Below, one piece after another: positions 8,502 through 16,736 of a DNA stretch of 64,000 bases. A program made the position numbers and the translations under genes. The DNA comes from VFMC01 sp039796935. Lineage in GTDB: Bacteria > Actinomycetota > Acidimicrobiia > Acidimicrobiales > Ilumatobacteraceae. The notes under the pieces are model-generated. The model saw only the letters and a program-made list of their open reading frames with translations, ran no database searches and was not told the origin of the DNA. Location: NCBI GenBank assembly GCA_039796935.1, contig JBDKIV010000240.1, positions 33,773 to 97,772 of the forward strand. The letters run 5' to 3'. Position 1 is the stretch's first letter; every line of letters starts with the position of its first letter.

Positions 8502-9451
8502 CCGTACTGGTGTCGCGCATCGCCCGCCTGCTGGCCGTGCTGCTGGCGGTGACCGCAGCGTCGTACGGCATGGTCAGCCTGCTCCCGGGCGACACCGTGA
8601 CGGCAGTGCTGGGCGAGCGCGCCTCCGAAGAGGACCGCGCCGCGGCCCGCGAAGAACTCCACCTCGACGATCCGCTCCCCGTGCGGTACGTGCGCTGGCT
8701 GGGCGACGCCGTCACCGGCGACCTCGGCTCGTCGTACCGCACGGGACAGCCGGTCACCGAGGCGCTCGGGCAGAGGATCTGGGTGACGATCGAGCTGGTG
8801 GTGATGTCACAGTTGATCGCCTTGGCGATCGCCGTCCCGATGGCGGTCGCCGGCGCCCTCCGACCCGGGTCGTGGCTCGACCGGGTGCTGAGCGGGACGC
8901 AACTGGCGATGTTGGCGCTGCCCGGCTATCTGGTGGCCGTCGGCCTCATGGCGATCTTCGCCGTCCGTCTCGGGTGGTTCGACACCAGCGGCTACGTGAC
9001 GTTCACGGACAACCCGCTGCGCAACATCCGCTCGCTGCTGCTCCCGGCGATCGCGCTGGGCGTCGAACAGGTGGCGCTCTATGCGCGAGTGCTCCGTACC
9101 GATCTGGTCACGACCTTCGACCAGGACTTCATCTGGTTCGCCCGCGCCAAGGGCAACTCGACCCGTCGGATCGTTCTCCGCCATGCACTGCGCCCGTCGT
9201 CGATCGGCCTCGTCACGTTGACGGGCATCTCCCTCGGGCGGATGATCGGGGCGACCGTGCTCGTCGAGGTGATCTTCTCGCTGCCAGGTCTCGGCCGGTT
9301 CACGATCGACGCGATCAACAACCGTGACTTCATCGCCCTCCAGGGTGCGGTGGTCGTGCTCACCACGGTGTTCGTGCTGGTGAACTTCGCCGTCGACCTC
9401 CTCCACGGCGTGATCGATCCGCGCATCCGGCACGCGGAGCGCGCCGCATGA
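8498..9451 (+). CDS. ABC transporter permease, DppB/OppB type
   Basis: This encodes 317 residues. The N-terminal TM helix carries the D-x-V-x-x-x-L-G segment typical of DppB-like permeases. About six TM helices follow, and the EAA-type cytoplasmic loop F-A-R-A-K-G-N-S is present. GTG at 8498 overlaps the stop of the binding-protein gene (GTGA) and is preferred over the TTG at 8486. It forms the membrane channel with the next gene. It ends in an ATGA overlap with that gene. Confidence 0.92.
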   Translation: MTVLVSRIARLLAVLLAVTAASYGMVSLLPGDTVTAVLGERASEEDRAAAREELHLDDPLPVRYVRWLGDAVTGDLGSSYRTGQPVTEALGQRIWVTIELVVMSQLIALAIAVPMAVAGALRPGSWLDRVLSGTQLAMLALPGYLVAVGLMAIFAVRLGWFDTSGYVTFTDNPLRNIRSLLLPAIALGVEQVALYARVLRTDLVTTFDQDFIWFARAKGNSTRRIVLRHALRPSSIGLVTLTGISLGRMIGATVLVEVIFSLPGLGRFTIDAINNRDFIALQGAVVVLTTVFVLVNFAVDLLHGVIDPRIRHAERAA

Positions 9452-10281
9452 GTGCACCCGTGCGCCAGCGATGGGGTGTCGCCGTCTGGATGTCGGTCGG
9501 CTGGCTGGTCGTCATCACGGTCGCCGCCGTCTTCGCCGACGTGTTGCCCCTCGCCGACCCGACCGACACGCGTGCGGGGATCCCCCTCTCGGTGCCCACA
9601 TCGCAGAACTGGCTCGGGACCGACCAGCTCGGACGGGACCTGCTGTCGCGCACCATCCACGGCGCACGGGTGTCGCTCGTGGTCGGTGTCGCTGCGGTAC
9701 TGCTGTCGGCCGTCGTCGGCGGTGCGATCGGTCTGATCGCCGGCTACTTCCGTCGCCGTGTCGAGACGATCACCCTGTTCACCGTCGACGTCTTGATGGC
9801 GTTCCCGACGATGCTGCTCGCCGCGTCGATCGTCGCCTTCACCGACCGGCGCGGCCTCGCCACGGTGGTGATGGTGATCGCCCTGATCTACCTCGGCCCC
9901 ACCATCCGGATCGTTCGCGCCCTCACGTTGACGATCGCCACGCGCGAGTTCGTGCTGGCCGCCCGTTCGGTCGGGGCACGGCATGGTCGGGTCATCCGGC
10001 GTGAGATCCTGCCCAATGCCCTGCCCACCGTGGTGTCGATGATGGTGGTCGCGATCGCCGGGGCGATCGTCGCCGAGGGTGGCCTCGCCTATCTCAACTT
10101 GTCGGTGCCGCCCCCGCAACCGACGTGGGGTTCGATGATCGCCGCGGGTCAGCCGAAGATCGACGAGAGCCTGTACCCGGTGCTCGTGCCGGGTGGCGCG
10201 CTGTTCCTCACCGTGCTGGCCCTGACGCTCATCGGCGACGCGATCCAGAAGCGGCAGCGCCGCGACATCGGGGCGGTCTAA
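9448..10281 (+). CDS. ABC transporter permease, DppC/OppC type
   Basis: This encodes 277 residues. The N-terminal TM helix is followed by H/T-S-Q-N-W-L-G-T-D-Q-L-G-R-D-L-L-S-R, the hallmark of DppC-type permeases. The coupling loop reads A-A-R-S-V-G-A-R. With the previous two genes it makes a peptide-type importer. No ATP-binding subunit gene follows: the next gene is a convergent TetR regulator overlapping by four bases. The ATPases must be shared or lie elsewhere. Confidence 0.92.
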   Translation: MSAPVRQRWGVAVWMSVGWLVVITVAAVFADVLPLADPTDTRAGIPLSVPTSQNWLGTDQLGRDLLSRTIHGARVSLVVGVAAVLLSAVVGGAIGLIAGYFRRRVETITLFTVDVLMAFPTMLLAASIVAFTDRRGLATVVMVIALIYLGPTIRIVRALTLTIATREFVLAARSVGARHGRVIRREILPNALPTVVSMMVVAIAGAIVAEGGLAYLNLSVPPPQPTWGSMIAAGQPKIDESLYPVLVPGGALFLTVLALTLIGDAIQKRQRRDIGAV

Positions 10282-10988
10282 CGGCGTCGCTGCAGTTGCG
10301 CTGCCAGACCGTCGATGAGGACCCGGAGCAAGAACTCGAACGAATCGTCGAGCGAGGCCGCATCACCCGAGGACCACTTGATCGACAGCGCTCGATTGGC
10401 GAGCTGATCGATGTGGCCCGTGATGTGCGGGAACTGCTGCGGATCGAGATTCCGCAAGACCTCGTCCGATCCGTCGTCCGACGGCTCGGGGCCGGCCGTC
10501 AGCAACGACAGCTCGAGCAGCACGAAGCCCTGTACTGCCCCGAGCAGGGCATTGAACGCGTGGACCACGTCGTCGCCGAGACCGAGCGCCGCGAGTCGCC
10601 CCACGATCGCATCCGGGATCATCAGGGCATCGGTGTTGCGAGCGCGCTCGACCGTCACCAACCAGGCGACGTTCGGCTGACGATGGGCGTTGGCGCGGAA
10701 GCGGTACGCCAGTTCGAACATCCACTCCCGCCAGTCGGTGACCTCGGGGATCTCGACGGCCGACACCCACCGGTGCTCGATGAGGCCGAGCAGCTGCGCA
10801 CGGTCGCCGACGTGCCAGTAGAGCGTCGCCGGGAACACGCCGAGCTCGGATGCGAGGGCGCGCATGCTGAACTGGTGCGGGCCTCGGTCGTTGATCAGCG
10901 AGATCGCCGCATCGACGATCGCATCGCTGGTGATCGGCGTCTCGGCACGGGCGCCACGCCGGCGAGGTGTCGAGCGGGTCGCTGTCAT
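10278..10988 (-). CDS. TetR-family transcriptional regulator, probable regulator of the peptide-catabolism block
   Basis: This encodes 236 residues. The N-terminal helix-turn-helix is A-I-V-D-A-A-I-S-L-I ... L-A-S-E-L-G-V-F-P-A-T-L-Y-W-H-V. The W-H-V end and the long C-terminal ligand domain resemble the TetR_C (class D-like) group. AGGAGG lies before the ATG at 10988. It is 52 bases downstream of the GNAT-like gene on the same strand, so it may be the last gene of the operon that begins at 19617. Three copies of a 15-bp palindrome at the block's promoters make it the natural candidate binder, by inference only. Confidence 0.88.
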   Translation of the reverse strand: MTATRSTPRRRGARAETPITSDAIVDAAISLINDRGPHQFSMRALASELGVFPATLYWHVGDRAQLLGLIEHRWVSAVEIPEVTDWREWMFELAYRFRANAHRQPNVAWLVTVERARNTDALMIPDAIVGRLAALGLGDDVVHAFNALLGAVQGFVLLELSLLTAGPEPSDDGSDEVLRNLDPQQFPHITGHIDQLANRALSIKWSSGDAASLDDSFEFLLRVLIDGLAAQLQRRR

Positions 10989-11029
10989 GAGGCCTCCTGG
11001 GCGACACCGCTGCCGCCACCGTTCGACGA

Positions 11030-11043
11030 TGACTGTACCGTCA
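11030..11043. promoter_or_regulatory. Palindrome TGACTGTACCGTCA upstream of the TetR gene
   Basis: This 14-base near-perfect palindrome (TGAC-N-GTAC-N-GTCA) spans the stop of the GNAT-like gene and lies 42 bases before the TetR start. It could be an autoregulatory operator. Its sequence differs from the 15-bp operator shared by the other promoters apart from the GTAC core. Confidence 0.35.
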
Positions 11044-11796
11044 CCGCGCGACGTACCCCTCGACACACCAGCCCACGATCGTGCGGCCGGCTTCATCGAG
11101 TGCGGCCAGTTGACGACCCATCGTCGCCCGCCACTCTCGGGCACGTTCGGGGTCGTCCGTGCGCAAGGTCGGGTAATCGGCCGGCACCGCGACGACGGTG
11201 TCCCCGGGCAGCACGTCGACCTCGGCCGCGCCGACCGGGTGCTCGAGCATCCAGGACACCTCGAGCCGATCGGTGCGCTCACCGGTGTTGAACGCATCGC
11301 GTCGATCGCCGTAACAGTGCGGGAGGAACGCCACCGGCCTGGCGCCGAGACGGACGAGGTTGAACCGTGCGTTGGCGCGCAGCATCGGGTCGAAGGTCCA
11401 GCGCATCTCGGTCACGCCGTGGTCGAGGCACTGTGCCCGCTGGGCGAGTTTGAGGGCCACGCCCACACCCGTGGCCCGAGCCGTCGGGACGACGCCCACC
11501 TGGTGGGAGTGGAGGTGGATCCCGTCGGCCCATCCGAGCCACCCGAGCGCGAACCCTGCGGCCGACCCGTCCGACCGGCGACGCGCCAGCAGCAACGACC
11601 CGCCCCCGATGGCCATGCCCCTCAGCAGGTTGCGGGGCGGCACGACCTCGGCACCCCAGATGGCATCGAGCGTGGCGCGGAGTGCGTCGAGTTCGGCCGG
11701 GGTCTCGACGGCGTCGATCCGAACTCCGGCGTGGGCGGCGGCTGCGGCCGCGGCTGCTGCGGCGCCTGCCGCGGCGGCTTCAGCCGTGTTGCTCAT
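11041..11796 (-). CDS. Predicted GNAT-superfamily acetyltransferase (COG3375 type)
   Basis: This encodes 251 residues. Segments characteristic of COG3375 are present in order: I-W-G-A-E-V-V-P-P-R-N-L-L, S-H-Q-V-G-V-V-P-T-A-R-A-T-G-V-G, L-K-L-A-Q-R, and W-T-F-D-P-M-L-R-A-N-A-R-F-N. The family is predicted to transfer an acyl group but the substrate is unknown. An alanine-rich N-terminal run of about ten consecutive alanines after G is probably disordered. The ATG overlaps the M20 stop (ATGA). By context it may modify an amino acid or peptide released by the neighbouring hydrolases. Confidence 0.8.
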   Translation of the reverse strand: MSNTAEAAAAGAAAAAAAAAAHAGVRIDAVETPAELDALRATLDAIWGAEVVPPRNLLRGMAIGGGSLLLARRRSDGSAAGFALGWLGWADGIHLHSHQVGVVPTARATGVGVALKLAQRAQCLDHGVTEMRWTFDPMLRANARFNLVRLGARPVAFLPHCYGDRRDAFNTGERTDRLEVSWMLEHPVGAAEVDVLPGDTVVAVPADYPTLRTDDPERAREWRATMGRQLAALDEAGRTIVGWCVEGYVAR

Positions 11797-13214
11797 CGCG
11801 CGGCGCGCCCGTGCGCCTCGAGCACGTCGGCGACGCTGGCGGTCACCCGTCGAACCGTCGGCAGGTGCAGGAACTCGTCGGGCCCATGAGCGTTCGAGCC
11901 GGGACCGAGCACACCCACCAGGAGGAACTGTGCGTCGGGCAGCCGTTCGCCGAGCATCCCCATGAACGGGATCGTCCCACCCACCCCGCACGATGCGGCC
12001 GGGCGGCCGAAGTGACGCTCGCTCGCCTCGTCGGTCGCTGCGACGAGCCACGACTCGAATGCCGGCGACTCCCACCCCGGCCCCAGCGCGCCGCCACGGA
12101 AGCGGACCCGGGCACCGAACGGCGGGTCGGTCTCGAGGACCTCGGTGAGCTCGGACGCGATCGCATCGATGTCGGCCGTCGGCGGCACACGGAACGAGAG
12201 CTTCACCGCCAGCCGTGACCGGAAGACGTTGCCAGCGTCGGCGACCGGTGGCAGCCCATCGGCGCCGATCACCTCGAGCGCCGGACGCCACGTCTCGTTG
12301 ATCAACTCGTCGTGCGGCTCGGCCCCCATCGACTGGACCCCCTCGACCGGGTGGAACGACGTGGACAGCCGCTCGAACGCCGACGCAGCCACGACCGCTT
12401 CGGCGACACGGTGCTCGGGGATCTCGGCGTGGGCGCTTCGCAGCAGCACGGTGCCCGTGCGGGAGTCCTCGACGCGGTCGAGGAGCACGCGCAGGATCCG
12501 GAACGCCGACGGGAGGACCCCGCTGGCGCGACCGCTGTGCGGGTCGTCGGCGCACACATCGATCTCGAGCACGCCGCCGACCACGCCGCGCGTCGACGTC
12601 GTCGTCCAGAGCCGGTCGTAGCTCTCGCAGAACGAGTCGAGCGTGATCACCAGATCGGCTCCGGCGAACCGCGGGAACAGCTGCGCAAGGTGCTCGCTCA
12701 GGTGGACCGACGAGCTCTCCTCGCTCGCTTCGATCAGCACGACGATCCGTGCATGCCCGCCACCGGCCTCTCGAACCGCGCGGATGGCGATGAGGGCGGC
12801 GAAGACCGAGTAACCGTCGTCTGCCCCACCGCGTCCGTACAGGCGATCCCCGTCGAGCACCGGTGTCCACGGTCCGAGTCCGGGTGACCAGGGCTCCATC
12901 TCGGGTTGCTTGTCGAGATGGCCGTACATCACCACGGTCCGACTCGACAGCGAGTCGTCGGTGGCCGGGATCTCGAGCAGCAGCACGGGGGTCAATCCGG
13001 GCCGCTCGATCAGTTCGACGGTCATGCCGTCGATCGGCTGACGTCGGGCCCAGTCGGCCAACATCCGCGCTGCAGTGGCGATGTGGCCCGTCGTCTCCCA
13101 GTCGACGTCGAACATGGGAGAACGCGCCGGGACGGCGATGTAGTCCATGAGTGTCGGGAGTGCGGCGTCCCACTCTCGATCGATGAACTCCGTCGAGGCG
13201 GTCACCCCGTTCAC
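11793..13214 (-). CDS. M20-family metallopeptidase (dipeptidase-like)
   Basis: This encodes 473 residues. Metal-binding motifs are Y-G-H99-L-D101-K-Q-P-E, G-R-G-G-A-D132-D, and the catalytic/metal pair E165-E166 in I-E-A-S-E-E-S. The dimerisation domain sits between about residues 210 and 330. The length fits carnosinase-like M20 dipeptidases. It is cytosolic, with no signal peptide. It is joined by four-base overlaps to both neighbours, so it is translated as part of the catabolic operon and probably hydrolyses dipeptides or N-acylated products. Confidence 0.9.
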   Translation of the reverse strand: MNGVTASTEFIDREWDAALPTLMDYIAVPARSPMFDVDWETTGHIATAARMLADWARRQPIDGMTVELIERPGLTPVLLLEIPATDDSLSSRTVVMYGHLDKQPEMEPWSPGLGPWTPVLDGDRLYGRGGADDGYSVFAALIAIRAVREAGGGHARIVVLIEASEESSSVHLSEHLAQLFPRFAGADLVITLDSFCESYDRLWTTTSTRGVVGGVLEIDVCADDPHSGRASGVLPSAFRILRVLLDRVEDSRTGTVLLRSAHAEIPEHRVAEAVVAASAFERLSTSFHPVEGVQSMGAEPHDELINETWRPALEVIGADGLPPVADAGNVFRSRLAVKLSFRVPPTADIDAIASELTEVLETDPPFGARVRFRGGALGPGWESPAFESWLVAATDEASERHFGRPAASCGVGGTIPFMGMLGERLPDAQFLLVGVLGPGSNAHGPDEFLHLPTVRRVTASVADVLEAHGRAAR

Positions 13215-14620
13215 GACCGCACCTCGACCGGAGCGAACGACATCAGTTCGGCATCACCGACGAGCACGGCGATGCGTTCGACGGCGTGTGCCCCGCCGGC
13301 CGCGGCCGGGTGCACCTCGAGCGTGGCGCCGGTCTCTTCGTCGAGGAACCTCGTCGCCGACAGCGGGAGCATCCGACGCCGGCCGTAGGGGGCGGGGCTC
13401 GACAACTCGCCGTCGAGGAACTCGAGCGTGAGCGGACGATCGAACGGTCCGCGGTACCGGCCGGCGTACGAGGCCAGGGTCTCCGGATCGACCTGCGCCA
13501 CATCGACCACGAACATGTCCATCGCTCCCCATCCGTACTCGGCGGCGATCGCTCGCCGGATCTCTCCCATCAGTGTCGTACCACCTTCGGCGTTGGTGAG
13601 GATCGCAGCACCGAGCGGTTGCTCGACCAGTCCGTCGACCTGGCTGCGGAACCCCTCGTTCGAACCGCTGTGACCGAAGCGGCGAAGCGGTCCCGATCCG
13701 CCGAGCTCGGGGCCCAGGCCGAACGGTCCCGGCTGACCCGCCACGTCGACGGGGGTGACCATCTGGTGTGCCGTTGCTCGAGAGATGGGCCCGGTGCGGT
13801 CGCCGCGGAGGATCTCCTGCACGCAGATCGTCCAGCGCGCCAGGTCGACCACCGTGGTCCACAGGCCGGCTGCCTGCAGCTCGGGATACACGTGGTGACC
13901 ACCCTCGACCGGCGCACCGGTCGGTCCGTGACCCTCGGCGGCACGAGCCGCCCGATCGACGCCGAGTGGTTGGGCGTACGCGCTGTCGACCATGCCGAAC
14001 GGCACGAGCACGAGATCGGACATCACCTCGGCGAAATCACGGCCCGTGACATCGGCGACGAGTTGCTGGACGATGGTCGACCCGCCACCGGAGTACTGCG
14101 ACACGGTGCCCGGCGGGGCGAACGATTCGACGGCGGGAGTGTTGGCTGCACCGCGGCCCGAGAGGATGTCCGCGACCGAGGGGAGGTCTGCCGTGCGCGG
14201 ATAGCCGGGGAAGCCGGGCACGGTCGTCCCGGCCGTGTGACTCAGCAGGTGCCGGACGGTCACCGGCCGGTCTGCGGTGTGTGACGACTCGGGGAGCCGC
14301 CAACTCCGCAGCAGCGAGTTGACATCGGCATCGAGGTCGAACGCACCGTGCTCGACGAGGGCGAGCACACCGACGGCCGCGACCGCCTTGCTGATCGATG
14401 CCGCCTGATATCTCGTGGTCGCGTGCGCCGCGCTCCGACCCGCGATCGCCTCGCCGTACCCTCCGGCCCACGCGATCTCGCCGTCGTCGATGACCGCGAT
14501 GCTCACCCCGGGCACGCAGTACCGGCGCATCCGCTCGAGCAGGGAATGCTGCTCGAGCGGACGGCCGGCGATCTGGAGGGCGGCGAGCAAGCCGTGTTCG
14601 ACGCGCTCGCGACGGCTCAT
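13211..14620 (-). CDS. Serine hydrolase of the beta-lactamase class C / penicillin-binding type (2)
   Basis: This encodes 469 residues. The nucleophile motif is S75-I-S-K78, the second motif region is Q-Y-S-G-G-G-S, and H-S-G lies at the third. The overall plan, including the C-terminal extra domain of about 100 residues, matches the first serine hydrolase at 5348, so the two are probably paralogues. Such enzymes include esterases and D-stereospecific peptidases. No export signal is visible. The four-base overlaps with both neighbours place it in the operon. Confidence 0.85.
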   Translation of the reverse strand: MSRRERVEHGLLAALQIAGRPLEQHSLLERMRRYCVPGVSIAVIDDGEIAWAGGYGEAIAGRSAAHATTRYQAASISKAVAAVGVLALVEHGAFDLDADVNSLLRSWRLPESSHTADRPVTVRHLLSHTAGTTVPGFPGYPRTADLPSVADILSGRGAANTPAVESFAPPGTVSQYSGGGSTIVQQLVADVTGRDFAEVMSDLVLVPFGMVDSAYAQPLGVDRAARAAEGHGPTGAPVEGGHHVYPELQAAGLWTTVVDLARWTICVQEILRGDRTGPISRATAHQMVTPVDVAGQPGPFGLGPELGGSGPLRRFGHSGSNEGFRSQVDGLVEQPLGAAILTNAEGGTTLMGEIRRAIAAEYGWGAMDMFVVDVAQVDPETLASYAGRYRGPFDRPLTLEFLDGELSSPAPYGRRRMLPLSATRFLDEETGATLEVHPAAAGGAHAVERIAVLVGDAELMSFAPVEVRS

Positions 14621-15723
14621 GCCGGCACCTCGAACGACTCGGGGAACGTGTCACGGGCAGCTGCGACCACTGCGTGCATCAGCTCGTCGGGCCGCCGTTC
14701 CGCCTGACTGATCGTCCCGGTGATCGTCAGCCCGCTGACGGGATCGATGTGCATGAGCGCGCCCCAGTACCCACGGTGGCCGCGAAGCACGAGCCCGCTG
14801 CTCTCTCGGGCATCGACCCCGCAGCCATACCCCACGTACCCGGGGGTGTGCAGATCGGGGTCGAGCGTGCGGAACCGGTAGTCGAGCATCTCGTCCAAGA
14901 GGGGCTGCGGCACGAGCGTGCCGTCGATGAGTGCTCGGGCGAACACGGCCAGGTCGTCGGTGTCGGACACGAGTCCACCACCCGCCCAGTCGGCCGAGCC
15001 ATCGATGACGGAGGCGTCCAGATCGCCCTGATGGGGATGGATCATCGGCTCACCGCGATGCTCCTCGTAGCCCTCGAGGTAGGTCGCGGCGAGGCCGAGC
15101 GGTCCGATGATCCGGCGCCGGTACGACTCGTGCAACGGACCGGCATCGAGTCCTTCGATGATGCAGCCGAGGAACACGTACCCGGTGTCGCTGTAGGCGT
15201 AGCCGTACCCTTCGCCCGGCGGGAAGTGTGCAGCGCCCCACACACCAGCCCCTTCGAGCATCTCGCGCGGCGACCAGTGCCGCCCGGGATCGGCCGCGAT
15301 CGCGGTGAAGAACCCTGCGCTCTGGGCGAAGTCGAACAGACCGCTGGCGTGGGTCAGCATCTGGCGGACCGTGATCCGGCGCCCGTACGACACGCCATCG
15401 ATCACGTGCACCCGGTCGACCACGTCGTGGAGGTCGGCGGGCAGATGATCGATCATCGCGTCGTCGAGGCCGAGACGGCCCTCGGCCACCAACTGCATCA
15501 CCACCGCTGCCGTGAAGGGCTTGGTGATGCTGGCGATGCGGAACGAACTGAGCGGGTGGGCCCGGGCCTGCCCGCGGACGATGCCGCCGGCGGCGTGGCG
15601 GACGACGACGCCCTGGTCGGGCAGTTCGACCCGGACGACGCACGCATCGTCGGAGACCGCGGACTGCGACTCGACGACGCGAACGATCCGCTGGCGAAGA
15701 TCGTCGGCACGGGTGGCATTCAT
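14617..15723 (-). CDS. Serine hydrolase of the beta-lactamase class C / penicillin-binding type (3)
   Basis: This encodes 368 residues, shorter than the other two because the extra C-terminal domain is missing. The nucleophile motif is S65-I-T-K68 in R-I-A-S-I-T-K-P-F, the usual D-alanyl-D-alanine carboxypeptidase style. Y-A-Y-S-D-T-G-Y stands at the second motif and H-R-G-Y-W-G at the third. A D-peptidase, esterase or amidase role is possible. The ATG at 15723 is chosen because it overlaps the asparaginase stop; the longer frame is antisense noise. Confidence 0.85.
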   Translation of the reverse strand: MNATRADDLRQRIVRVVESQSAVSDDACVVRVELPDQGVVVRHAAGGIVRGQARAHPLSSFRIASITKPFTAAVVMQLVAEGRLGLDDAMIDHLPADLHDVVDRVHVIDGVSYGRRITVRQMLTHASGLFDFAQSAGFFTAIAADPGRHWSPREMLEGAGVWGAAHFPPGEGYGYAYSDTGYVFLGCIIEGLDAGPLHESYRRRIIGPLGLAATYLEGYEEHRGEPMIHPHQGDLDASVIDGSADWAGGGLVSDTDDLAVFARALIDGTLVPQPLLDEMLDYRFRTLDPDLHTPGYVGYGCGVDARESSGLVLRGHRGYWGALMHIDPVSGLTITGTISQAERRPDELMHAVVAAARDTFPESFEVPA

Positions 15724-16736
15724 GTCGACCTCCGGTCGAGTGGATCGTGGACGAGGCGATGTCGATGGACGAAGGCTGCGGCGTCGTCGCGGTCGCTGCA
15801 GGTGGTGAGCGCCGCCATGGTTGCGAGTCTGGCCTTCTGAGCGTTCAGGCCACCGGCGCCGACGGCACCGAGGAAGTCGAGGTCGTCGGTTCGTGCCGTG
15901 TCGGTGAAGGGCCTCGAGGCGAGCACGACGAGGACTCCCGCATCGGCCGCAGCCCGGATGGGACCCCACAGCTGGCGCGGCACGTGCAGGTCGCCGAACA
16001 CCTCGAGCACGACGCCACGGTGGCCGTCGGCGACGGTGTCGAACGCCCCCGGCTCGATACCGGGGTAGCAGGTGAGGAGGGGCACGTCGACGTCGAGACC
16101 GCGTGCCGGGGGCCGCTCGGCGGGCGCGTCGCCGACGAACTCGACCCGACCGTCGCGCACCCGGCCCGACGGCGCGAGCGGAGCGGACTCGAACGCGTCG
16201 ACGGACCGCGCGTGCACCTTGGTGACCGCTGCCGACGAGTGGATGCGGCCGTCGAGGCACACGAGCACGTCACGCCCGGCAGCAGACGGCGACCAGGCCG
16301 TGCGCACGGCGTCGGCGACGTTGCCGGGTCCGTCGGGGTCGGGGTGCGACCGCACTCGCATCGCCCCGGTGAACACCACCGGCCGGCGACCCGGACGAAC
16401 CCCGAGGAGCAGGTCGGTGACGAACGCCGTCAGCTCGATCGTGTCGGTTCCGTGCAGCACGACGACCCCCGCGGCCGGTGCACCGGAGGCATCCCCGGCG
16501 AGGCATGCCTCGATCCGCCGTGCGATCGCCACCATGTCGGCGACGGTGAGGTTCGAGCTGGGTCCGGCAGCGACGTCGTCGACGTCGATCCGCTCACGCT
16601 GCCCGGCACCGAGCAGTCCCGACCTGACGACGTCGTCGAGGAGCGCGCCGCCGGGTGTCTCCGTCCAGGTGCCGTCGACCAGGCACGAGGCGATCGTGCC
16701 GCCGGTGGCGAGCACATGGATCCGGTCGTCGCTCAT
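15720..16736 (-). CDS. Asparaginase/glutaminase-family amidohydrolase
   Basis: This encodes 338 residues. The first catalytic motif is A-T-G-G-T14-I-A-S with T14 as nucleophile. The second is H-G-T97-D98-T99, and F-T-G-A-M-R follows as in bacterial L-asparaginases. It would release ammonia from asparagine or a related amide. No signal peptide is seen, so a cytosolic type is likely. The protein stops at 15720 and overlaps the serine hydrolase start. It also overlaps the M81 gene by four bases, keeping it inside the coupled operon. Confidence 0.88.
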   Translation of the reverse strand: MSDDRIHVLATGGTIASCLVDGTWTETPGGALLDDVVRSGLLGAGQRERIDVDDVAAGPSSNLTVADMVAIARRIEACLAGDASGAPAAGVVVLHGTDTIELTAFVTDLLLGVRPGRRPVVFTGAMRVRSHPDPDGPGNVADAVRTAWSPSAAGRDVLVCLDGRIHSSAAVTKVHARSVDAFESAPLAPSGRVRDGRVEFVGDAPAERPPARGLDVDVPLLTCYPGIEPGAFDTVADGHRGVVLEVFGDLHVPRQLWGPIRAAADAGVLVVLASRPFTDTARTDDLDFLGAVGAGGLNAQKARLATMAALTTCSDRDDAAAFVHRHRLVHDPLDRRST

